Assembly: GCA_025774865.1 (NCBI GenBank)
Contig: JALGZO010000031.1
Span: 1-5,764 of the forward strand
Direction: 5' to 3'
Origin: a bacterium
Lineage (GTDB): Bacteria > ARS69
Length of the DNA: 5,764 nt
Below the pieces are notes generated by a model. It ran no database searches, was not told where the DNA came from, and saw only the letters and a program-made list of their open reading frames with translations. The stretch's first letter is position 1. Each line of letters begins with the position of its first letter. Positions 1 to 4,545 of this stretch are shown in pieces. A program made the translations under genes and the position numbers.

Positions 1-1
1 G

Positions 2-166
2 GAGACGCTCGTGATACCATTCGACGCCCGAGCCAGTTATCTTGTACGGAGGCTCGAGGGTGGGTCGATCACGGAGGAACGAATGCCGCTTGGCCGGCCT
101 TCCCTCCCGGGATCGCAGATTGGTACAATCCGTAACTGGATCGACCAAGGAGCTGAGGACAACTAG
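2..166 (+). CDS. C-terminal end of a probable c-type cytochrome (planctomycete cytochrome C-like), 5' truncated
   Basis: This is an open frame running in from the left edge: 54 codons and a TAG stop, with no start inside the window. The visible tail contains a SYLVRRLEG stretch, then RMPLG, then EI/QIGTIRNWIDQGAEDN-type residues at the very end. That order (a YLV-R-L helix, an R-M-P-x-G loop, then a terminal helix with I-x-x-I-x-x-W-I-x-x-GA) is typical of the C-terminal part of PSCyt1-like and related mono-haem cytochrome c domains. In class I cytochromes the Met of the M-P loop is usually the sixth haem ligand. The haem-binding CXXCH would lie upstream and is not visible, so the family call rests on the tail alone. 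The protein would act in the periplasm in electron transfer. It has no close downstream partner: 215 bases separate it from the next gene. Confidence 0.6.
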   Translation, partial: ETLVIPFDARASYLVRRLEGGSITEERMPLGRPSLPGSQIGTIRNWIDQGAEDN

Positions 167-253
167 GCCTCTCACGCGAATCAGGGCTCAGTTCGGGCCT
201 GGGGCGTGCCGAGGTAGAAGAACAATAGATGATACGGCGTCGCGAACCGGAGC

Positions 254-283
254 TTGCGTTTCCGGGTCGTCTCCGGGTATATC
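254..283 (+). promoter_or_regulatory. possible sigma70-type promoter for the first secreted paralog
   Basis: A TTGCGT box (254-259) and a TATATC box (278-283) are separated by 18 bases. They match the TTGACA and TATAAT consensus at 3/6 and 4/6 positions. Transcription would start near 290 and give a leader of about 90 bases. A C7-G6 run (283-295) follows directly, so the start region would be strongly GC-paired. The match is weak and the organism's sigma consensus is unknown. Confidence 0.2.
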
Positions 284-381
284 CCCCCCGGGGGGTCAGG
301 TTGGTCGTCTCCTCGGCCTGGCCGGAGCGTCGTTACGTGGGATTGTGACGCGCCCCTGCTGGAGTCAAACGGAGGAGCGAA

Positions 382-981
382 ATGAAGCTTTTCGCGACGA
401 TTATCGCCACACTTTCCGTAATGTTGATGCTGGTGCCGAGCAGCGCCAGCGCAGCAGATTTCCAATACGGCTGGACGATTAGCAACAGCAACGCCAGTCC
501 GTTCTCGAACAGCGGTGCCCCGCAGGGCGGCGGCCTTCTTACCTTGTACCTGTGGCTCGAGTGCGTCACGAAGGACGGCGTGGCGTCCGCGGAGTTCGAT
601 CTCGCCGTCGGCGCCCCGAATAACATCCTGGCCTTCACCGCCATGAACGGCTTCCTGAACGCCGGAGGCGCGACGAACCTCCTCCTCGCTGCGACCGGAT
701 GCCCGGGTGACGGGGATCCGGCGATCCCGATCGTCGCGGGGAGCATTCTCGCACTGGACTTCGGTGGCGAGTACTGCATCGTCAACTCGGCGACCAACAA
801 CCGGAACGTGTCGGTCGACTGCAGCCAGACCGATCCGCAGACTCACCCGAACAAGACCACCGGCTATTCGTCTCTGGGCGGTCCGCCAGCGTGCGACGAC
901 CGGGACATCAACGACATGCTCTGCGTCCCCACGTCGGTGGACGCGTCGAGCTGGGGTCAGGTCAAGGGCCTGTACCGGTAG
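382..981 (+). CDS. secreted protein of unknown function with C-terminal SWGxVKGLYR motif (paralog 1)
   Basis: The 199-residue protein has a clear Sec signal peptide: basic start MK, a hydrophobic core at about residues 4-18, and an A-S-A site with predicted cleavage after A24. The start is supported by GGAGG at 371-375, six bases before ATG. The mature part resembles no family I can name. It shares an ordered set of blocks with the gene at 1326: W-T-I-S-x-S-x-A-S-P-F (31-41), Y-L-W-L-x-C (56-61), D-G-x-A-S-A-E-F-D (65-73), F-L-N-A-G-G (91-96), G-C-P-G (106-109), P-I-V-A (116-119), V-D-C-S (145-148) and a terminal S-W-G-Q-V-K-G-L-Y-R (190-199). Cysteines 61, 107, 147 and 181 align with all four cysteines of the paralog. 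C132 and C171 are extra, so disulfides in the periplasm or outside the cell are plausible. Alternating hydrophobic and polar stretches suggest a beta-rich fold (inference). It is monocistronic with its own terminator. The export call is firm; the role is unknown. Confidence 0.9.
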   Translation: MKLFATIIATLSVMLMLVPSSASAADFQYGWTISNSNASPFSNSGAPQGGGLLTLYLWLECVTKDGVASAEFDLAVGAPNNILAFTAMNGFLNAGGATNLLLAATGCPGDGDPAIPIVAGSILALDFGGEYCIVNSATNNRNVSVDCSQTDPQTHPNKTTGYSSLGGPPACDDRDINDMLCVPTSVDASSWGQVKGLYR

Positions 982-1033
982 ACGATCGGCCGGTGCGCCG
1001 CTCGACCGCCGTCTAGCGACGCGGTTGAACTCC

Positions 1034-1065
1034 GAGGGTCCCCCTGCGGGGGGCCCTCTCTTTTT
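1034..1065 (+). terminator. Rho-independent terminator of paralog 1
   Basis: GAGGG (1034-1038) pairs with CCCTC (1054-1058), T1039 wobbles with G1053, and five C (1040-1044) pair with five G (1048-1052) around a TGC loop. The resulting 11-bp stem is followed by TCTTTTT (1059-1065). It lies 52 bases after the stop codon. Confidence 0.9.
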
Positions 1066-1222
1066 GTCTCCCACTTCCTCGTGCTCTTTCATTCTTGTCT
1101 TCGCACTTTTTGCGGTTCTTGGCGCTTTTTCACACCCGCGCCGCCCGTTCCTGCGGCGGCTGGAAGCCGCTTGTTCTCTAGGAAAAACGGAAGGACGACA
1201 TCGAAAAACGGAGAGGGGGGGG

Positions 1223-1250
1223 TTGGAAACCCCTAGCCGATTCTGTTAAT
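1223..1250 (+). promoter_or_regulatory. possible sigma70-type promoter for the second secreted paralog
   Basis: TTGGAA (1223-1228) and GTTAAT (1245-1250) are 16 bases apart and each matches consensus at 4/6. Transcription would start near 1257 and leave a leader of about 70 bases. The -35 box overlaps the right arm of the GGGGTT hairpin, so the two readings of this DNA compete. Weak evidence. Confidence 0.25.
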
Positions 1251-1314
1251 CTCATGGAGGTTCAGGGGGGCGTCACGACTACGTCTCCTTGGGTATCGTC
1301 GGATTCCGATATTC

Positions 1315-1320
1315 GGAGGA
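1315..1320 (+). promoter_or_regulatory. ribosome binding site that fixes the start at 1326
   Basis: GGAGGA lies five bases before ATG 1326. The in-frame ATG at 1254 has only weak support, and starting there would bury the signal peptide behind 24 residues. The first bases of this site are also the right arm of a small hairpin, TCCGA-TAT-TCGGA (1305-1317), that could mask it. Confidence 0.8.
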
Positions 1321-1325
1321 CTTCC

Positions 1326-1901
1326 ATGAAGCGTTCGATTACGATCTTCGCTCTGATCGCGGTTCTGGCCCTGCCGGCCGGTGCCCTCGCCCAGGCGCCG
1401 TACGCATGGACAATCAGCGCCAGTACCGCGTCGCCTTTCGTGAATACCGCGCAGCCCACGGGAACGCTCGCGACCTACTACCTGTGGCTGGCGTGCACCG
1501 ACCTTCCCGCCGGTTACGAAGACGGCATGGCGTCGGCCGAGTTCGACATCGTCACCAGCCCGCCGAACTCGCACATCGCGACCGTCATGATCAATCCGCC
1601 GTTCCTGAACGCGGGCGGCGTCGCCAATCTGTTGATCGCCGCGGGAGGCTGCCCGGGCGGTCCGATCGTCGCGGCGAACCTGCTCGTCCTTTCCGTGGCG
1701 CCGGGCACGATGGATTTCGCGCCTTCCGCCGCGAACGGCAACAAGGTCACGGTGGATTGCAGCCTGGACCCGGTGACGTGGCCGATGGACTGGGTCGGAC
1801 TGGGCATCGGAACTGAGCCGAACGGCAAGGGCTCCGCCGACTGTGGCCCGGTCTCCGTCGAGAAGAACAGCTGGGGCGCCGTCAAGGGCCTCTACCGGTA
1901 G
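1326..1901 (+). CDS. secreted protein of unknown function with C-terminal SWGxVKGLYR motif (paralog 2)
   Basis: The 191-residue protein starts with a Sec signal peptide: MKR, a hydrophobic core at about 5-18, and A-L-A with predicted cleavage after A22. It is a diverged copy of the gene at 382. Shared blocks are A-W-T-I-S-A-S (27-33), Y-L-W-L-A-C (52-57), D-G-M-A-S-A-E-F-D (66-74), P-P-N (79-81), P-F-L-N-A-G-G (92-98), N-L-L (101-103), G-G-C-P-G-G-P-I-V-A (107-116), V-D-C-S (143-146) and C-G-P-V-S-V (173-178). It ends in S-W-G-A-V-K-G-L-Y-R (182-191), which is exactly the C-terminus. Its four cysteines (57, 109, 145, 173) all have counterparts in paralog 1, so two conserved disulfides are possible. 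The main differences are an insertion at about 60-65 and a shorter segment between the third and fourth cysteines. The family is not recognised and no catalytic motif is seen. It has its own leader and terminator, so it is probably transcribed independently of paralog 1. Confidence 0.9.
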   Translation: MKRSITIFALIAVLALPAGALAQAPYAWTISASTASPFVNTAQPTGTLATYYLWLACTDLPAGYEDGMASAEFDIVTSPPNSHIATVMINPPFLNAGGVANLLIAAGGCPGGPIVAANLLVLSVAPGTMDFAPSAANGNKVTVDCSLDPVTWPMDWVGLGIGTEPNGKGSADCGPVSVEKNSWGAVKGLYR

Positions 1902-1924
1902 CTCAGTTTGTCAACTCGAGTTTC

Positions 1925-1957
1925 AGAGGGTCTCTCGCGAGAGGGGCCCTCTTTCTT
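1925..1957 (+). terminator. Rho-independent terminator of paralog 2
   Basis: AGAGGG (1925-1930) pairs with CCCTCT (1947-1952). Inside it CTCT and AGAG (1932-1935 with 1940-1943) pair around CGCG, and a TTTCTTT-type tract follows. The outer stem and following tract resemble those of the terminator after paralog 1, while the inner stem differs. Confidence 0.85.
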
Positions 1958-2006
1958 TGTTTCTCGGTGAAGCGGCGGTGGCGGGGGAGCGGCCGGGGGG
2001 ACGAGG

Positions 2007-2629
2007 CTAGAACGTGCCCGGCATCACGACCCGGAGACCATGCACGAGGAGGCGCTCCGCCTTCATCAGCTGGCGGGCGTGAAACGGCTCGTCCGACGAG
2101 TTCCAGAGGAACACGCCGGCACCGGGTCGATCGATCGGCCGCGGCTGTTCCGGGTCCCCAGGACGTCGACCATGTCCTCGACTGCCCAGGTGTCGGGGCG
2201 AGTCTTGTCGAGCTCGCTCCAGACGTCCTTGAACCCGAGCAAAAGCTCCTGAATGTCGTGCAGCGCCGCTCCGTGGCGGAGGATGTTCTTGATCACGCGT
2301 TCTGCCTCGGGGAGCTCCTCGAAATCGCTCACCAGGTGGCGTTTGGGGGCGCGGCCGCGCTTGCGCATGGATTTGGGCAGGAACTCCAGACAGGTGTCGA
2401 TCCCCTGCTGCCCGAGCCACCGGAAGCCCGCCTTGATGGGTCCTCCGTCGTACCCCACCGTCCAGGCCGCCGCGTAGTCGTCGGGCGTGGCCCCGGAGCC
2501 GGGCGGCGTCCAAGGCGGATCCACCTTCCCGAAGCGGGAGAGCTGGTAGATCTCCTTGGGGAGCGGTTGCTCGAGAAACGCCTCGACCAGCTCGTGCGTG
2601 GTCTTGTACAGCGTTCTGGATCCAGCCAA
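2007..2629 (-). CDS. protein of unknown function, about 207 aa, interrupted by one apparent frameshift
   Basis: Read on the minus strand from a TTG start at 2629 with a strong Shine-Dalgarno, the first 158 codons give an ordinary soluble protein. It has helical stretches (E-L-V-E-A-F-L-E, residues 13-20), a P-P-W-T-P-P-G turn (38-44), a V-G-Y-D-G-G-P-I-K-A-G-F core (58-69), a basic patch (86-97) and a helical region to about residue 140. Past residue 158 this frame becomes an R/S/T/P-rich tail and stops at 2066. The neighbouring frame instead gives a well-composed tail, G-V-F-L-W-N-S-S-D-E-P-F-H-A-R-Q-L, and stops at 2007. The two halves join cleanly if one base is added to the CCCC run at 2156-2159, giving V-D-V-L-G-D-P-E-Q-P across the joint and 207 residues in total. 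There is no signal peptide or membrane segment, so it is probably cytoplasmic. I recognise no family. It may be a pseudogene, or intact with a sequencing or assembly error. It converges on paralog 2 and diverges from thiC. Confidence 0.65.
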
Positions 2630-2636
2630 CTGGGGT

Positions 2637-2645
2637 CCTCCTCCT
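2637..2645 (-). promoter_or_regulatory. ribosome binding site that selects a TTG start
   Basis: On the minus strand AGGAGGAGG lies seven bases before TTG (2629-2627). The same frame is open upstream to an ATG at 2758. Those 43 codons are rich in G, P and R and look like untranslated DNA, so the TTG is preferred. Confidence 0.7.
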
Positions 2646-2845
2646 GGCGCGGGTGGGGTCCCGATGGGGGATCCCGGAGCACCACCGGCGCGATTCCAGA
2701 GGAGCGAGAGGGCTGGTTGCCTCTGAATCAAGATCCCACGGTCCGGCCGGCGAGGCAAGGGCGAAGAACGGGAATCCGCAGGTCCCCGCCCTCGGACGGC
2801 CGAGGAACGCGTTTCCTGGACCGTAGGGCCCCAATCCCCTAGATT

Positions 2846-2867
2846 CGGAGCGCTAGGGCGCTTTCCG
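2846..2867 (+). other. small stem-loop in the thiC leader
   Basis: CGG (2846-2848) and AGCGC (2849-2853) pair with GCGCT (2858-2862) and CCG (2865-2867) around a TAGG loop, with a two-T bulge. It ends five bases before the thiC Shine-Dalgarno (GGGAGGA, 2872-2878). The rest of the 254-base divergent spacer (2630-2883) shows no other structure I can support. In particular, no thiamine pyrophosphate (TPP) riboswitch was recognised. Confidence 0.35.
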
Positions 2868-2883
2868 AGACGGGAGGAACATC

Positions 2884-4347
2884 ATGTCGACGGTGCAGGA
2901 AGGGGCGGCCGCCTCGATTTCACGGGACCAGGGGCCCGGGTACGGCGATCTGGACGCCATGATGCCCGATGAGCCGCGGAGGGCGGCGTGGGTCGCCCGC
3001 CGTCGCGACGACCCGGTCCGCACCCAGATGCATTACGCCCGGCGGGGCACCGTCACGGAGGAAATGTGGGTCGTAGCGCAGCGAGAGGGGCTCGATCCGG
3101 CGTTCGTGCGGGACGAAGTGGCGCGGGGGCGAATGATCGTCCCGGCGAACGTGGGGCACGTGAACCTCGTGCCGATGGGAATCGGCATCAACGCCCGCTG
3201 CAAGATCAACGCGAATATCGGCAACTCGGCGTTGACCTCCGACGTCGAGGGAGAGCTCGAGAAGCTACGCCGCGTCGTGAAGTACAAATCCGACACGGTG
3301 ATGGACCTCTCGACCGGCGGCGGGATCGACGAGATCCGCCACGCGGTCATCGCCCACAGTCCGGTCCCGGTGGGGACGGTGCCGATCTACCAGGCGATCC
3401 AGAAGGTGAAGAAGCCCGAAGATCTCACGGCCGACGGTCTCGTCGAGATGATCCGTCACCAGGCGGAGCAGGGCGTCGACTACATGACAGTTCACTGCGG
3501 CATTCTGCTGAAGCACCTGGGGCTCGTGGATCGTCGGATCACGGGAATCGTCAGCCGCGGCGGCTCGCTCATGGCCATGTGGATGCTGGCGCACCGCCGC
3601 GAGAATCCCCTCTACGAACGCTACGACGACATTCTCGAGATCTGCCGACGGTACGACGTGAGTCTGTCGCTCGGTGACAGCTTGCGTCCCGGTTGCCTCC
3701 ACGACGCGTCCGATCGCGCCCAGTTCGCGGAGCTCGACGTGCTCGGCGAGTTGACGCAGCGCGCTTGGGAGAAGGACGTGCAAGTGATGGTCGAAGGGCC
3801 GGGACACGTTCCGATGGACCAGATCCCGATGAACATCGAGCGGCAGATCGAGGTTTGCCGGGAGGCGCCCTTCTACGTGCTCGGTCCCCTCGTGACCGAC
3901 GTCGCTCCCGGCTACGACCACATCACGTCGGCGATCGGCGCCGCGATCGCGGGACAGCACGGAGCCGCGATGCTCTGTTACGTGACCCCGAAAGAGCACC
4001 TCGGACTCCCGAAGGCCGATGATGTGCACCAGGGAATCATCGCGTACCGCGTCGCCGCGCACGCGGCGGACGTCGCGAGAGCGCGCCCGGGAGCGCGGGA
4101 CTGGGACGACAAGATCTCCCGCGCGCGATACACCTTCGACTGGAACGAGCAGTTCGCGCAGTCGATGGATCCCGAGGTCGCCCGCGCGATGCACGACGAG
4201 GATCTCCCACACGAAGCCTTCAAGACGGCGGAGTTCTGCTCCATGTGCGGCCCGAAGTTCTGCTCCATGAAGATCTCCCAGGCCGTCGACGAGTACAACG
4301 CGAAGATCAAGAGTGGGGAGGCCGAGGAGACTCAGACGGTCGGCTAG
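2884..4347 (+). CDS. thiC: phosphomethylpyrimidine synthase ThiC (HMP-P synthase), short form
   Basis: This radical-SAM enzyme of thiamine biosynthesis converts aminoimidazole ribotide to 4-amino-5-hydroxymethyl-2-methylpyrimidine phosphate, releasing formate and CO, in the cytoplasm. The 487-residue protein carries the family blocks in order: M-H-Y-A-R near residue 50, N-A-N-I-G-N-S (109-115), M-D-L-S-T-G-G (140-146), G-T-V-P-I-Y-Q (164-170), V-S-R-G-G-S (223-228), [11 protein letters not shown] (260-270) and E-G-P-G-H (304-308). It continues with A-P-G-Y-D-H and K-E-H (370-372), then C-S-M-C-G-P-K-F-C (452-460). The last is the unusual C-terminal CX2CX4C that binds the [4Fe-4S] cluster. H308 and H372 match the active-site metal ligands known from the Caulobacter enzyme by motif and 64-residue spacing. 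The N-terminal ThiC-associated domain of the roughly 600-residue proteobacterial form is missing, as in other short ThiC proteins. The ATG is backed by GGGAGGA six bases or so upstream. No other thi gene lies in the window. All key residues are intact. Confidence 0.98.
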   Translation: MSTVQEGAAASISRDQGPGYGDLDAMMPDEPRRAAWVARRRDDPVRTQMHYARRGTVTEEMWVVAQREGLDPAFVRDEVARGRMIVPANVGHVNLVPMGIGINARCKINANIGNSALTSDVEGELEKLRRVVKYKSDTVMDLSTGGGIDEIRHAVIAHSPVPVGTVPIYQAIQKVKKPEDLTADGLVEMIRHQAEQGVDYMTVHCGILLKHLGLVDRRITGIVSRGGSLMAMWMLAHRRENPLYERYDDILEICRRYDVSLSLGDSLRPGCLHDASDRAQFAELDVLGELTQRAWEKDVQVMVEGPGHVPMDQIPMNIERQIEVCREAPFYVLGPLVTDVAPGYDHITSAIGAAIAGQHGAAMLCYVTPKEHLGLPKADDVHQGIIAYRVAAHAADVARARPGARDWDDKISRARYTFDWNEQFAQSMDPEVARAMHDEDLPHEAFKTAEFCSMCGPKFCSMKISQAVDEYNAKIKSGEAEETQTVG

Positions 4348-4354
4348 CCGTCTG
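4333..4354 (+). other. hairpin spanning the thiC stop codon
   Basis: CAGACGG (4333-4339) pairs perfectly with CCGTCTG (4348-4354), and the TAG stop (4345-4347) sits in the loop. The loop region also contains the palindrome CGGCTAGCCG (4341-4350) as an alternative fold. No T tract follows, so this is not a standard intrinsic terminator. It runs straight into the tandem repeats and might help protect or end the transcript (inference). Confidence 0.4.
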
Positions 4355-4457
4355 CGGCGTCAACTCGCGTACCACCGCAGCGGTGTCAACCGGCGTACGC
4401 CCGCAGCGGCGTCAACTCGCGTACGCCCGCGGCAGCGTCAACTCGCGCACGCCCCCC
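4354..4457 (+). repeat. four tandem copies of a 26-bp repeat downstream of thiC
   Basis: The units are 4354-4379, 4380-4405, 4406-4431 and 4432-4457, with the pattern GCGGCGTCAACTCGCGTACG followed by CCCGCA and a few substitutions per copy. They are exactly in register with no spacers. The length is not a multiple of three, so the array would shift frame every copy and is unlikely to be coding. Each unit can fold on itself: GCGGCGT at the left end can pair with ACGCCCGC at the right end with one bulge. Units 2 and 3 also contain the palindrome GCGTACGC. No function can be assigned. Confidence 0.9.
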
Positions 4458-4480
4458 TGGAACGAGCCAGGGTCGGTGGT

Positions 4481-4510
4481 TTGCCCTCGTGAGCGCCCGG
4501 GGCGTACCAT
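4481..4510 (+). promoter_or_regulatory. possible sigma70-type promoter for the lipoprotein gene
   Basis: TTGCCC (4481-4486) and TACCAT (4505-4510) each match consensus at 4/6 and are 18 bases apart. Transcription would start near 4517, about 30 bases before the ATG. This fits a new transcription unit beginning after the repeat array. Confidence 0.3.
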
Positions 4511-4545
4511 AGGGACGTCTGTTCTCCCCCGCCGGTGGGTGCGCC

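Larger units (their letters stand above)
982..1325 (+). other. 344-base gene-free region: terminator, small hairpins and leader of the second paralog
   Basis: No convincing coding sequence is seen. In order it holds: the terminator of the upstream gene (1034-1065); a T-rich stretch (about 1061-1130); a perfect 6-bp hairpin GCGGCT-GGA-AGCCGC (1156-1170); two copies of AAAAACGGA starting 21 bases apart (1183-1191 and 1204-1212); a second 6-bp hairpin with the same GGA loop, GGGGTT-GGA-AACCCC (1219-1233); a possible promoter (1223-1250); and two alternative small hairpins next to the ribosome binding site (1299-1317). An in-frame ATG at 1254 would extend the next protein by 24 residues, but those residues would precede an intact signal peptide, so this stretch is better read as untranslated leader. 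Confidence 0.6.

Noticed and set aside
181-1092. Long minus-strand open frame opposite the first secreted paralog
   Set aside because: It has Arg-rich composition typical of an antisense frame in high-GC DNA and covers a well-supported gene with a signal peptide and terminator.
306-1289. Shared octamer CGTCTCCT in the leaders of both secreted paralogs (306-313 and 1282-1289), possibly an anti-Shine-Dalgarno
   Set aside because: It lies at different distances from the starts, pairs well with only one of the two ribosome sites, and a pyrimidine octamer can recur by chance.
1254-1325. Upstream ATG that would extend paralog 2 by 24 residues
   Set aside because: The extension precedes a complete signal peptide, and the good ribosome site belongs to ATG 1326.
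2007-2629. Programmed ribosomal frameshift in the unknown gene
   Set aside because: The CTGGGGAC context is not a recognised slippery heptamer and no downstream stimulatory structure was identified. A simple indel is the more economical reading.
1967-2842. Long plus-strand open frame of 291 codons opposite the frameshifted gene
   Set aside because: It has no ribosome site, starts near the terminator of the upstream gene, and its protein is an R/G/P-rich shadow of the minus-strand gene.
2800-2880. CTGGA and CGTAGGG near 2816-2828, resembling pieces of the 3' half of a TPP riboswitch before thiC
   Set aside because: The pieces are too close together, the CTGAGA segment and the pairing P1 and P2 stems are missing, and the order does not match the element.
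3265-4212. 315-codon minus-strand open frame within thiC
   Set aside because: It is a mirror frame of a strongly conserved enzyme gene, with R/H/V-rich composition and no ribosome site.
4354-4457. CRISPR array
   Set aside because: The 26-bp units abut with no spacers and differ from each other, so this is a plain tandem repeat.
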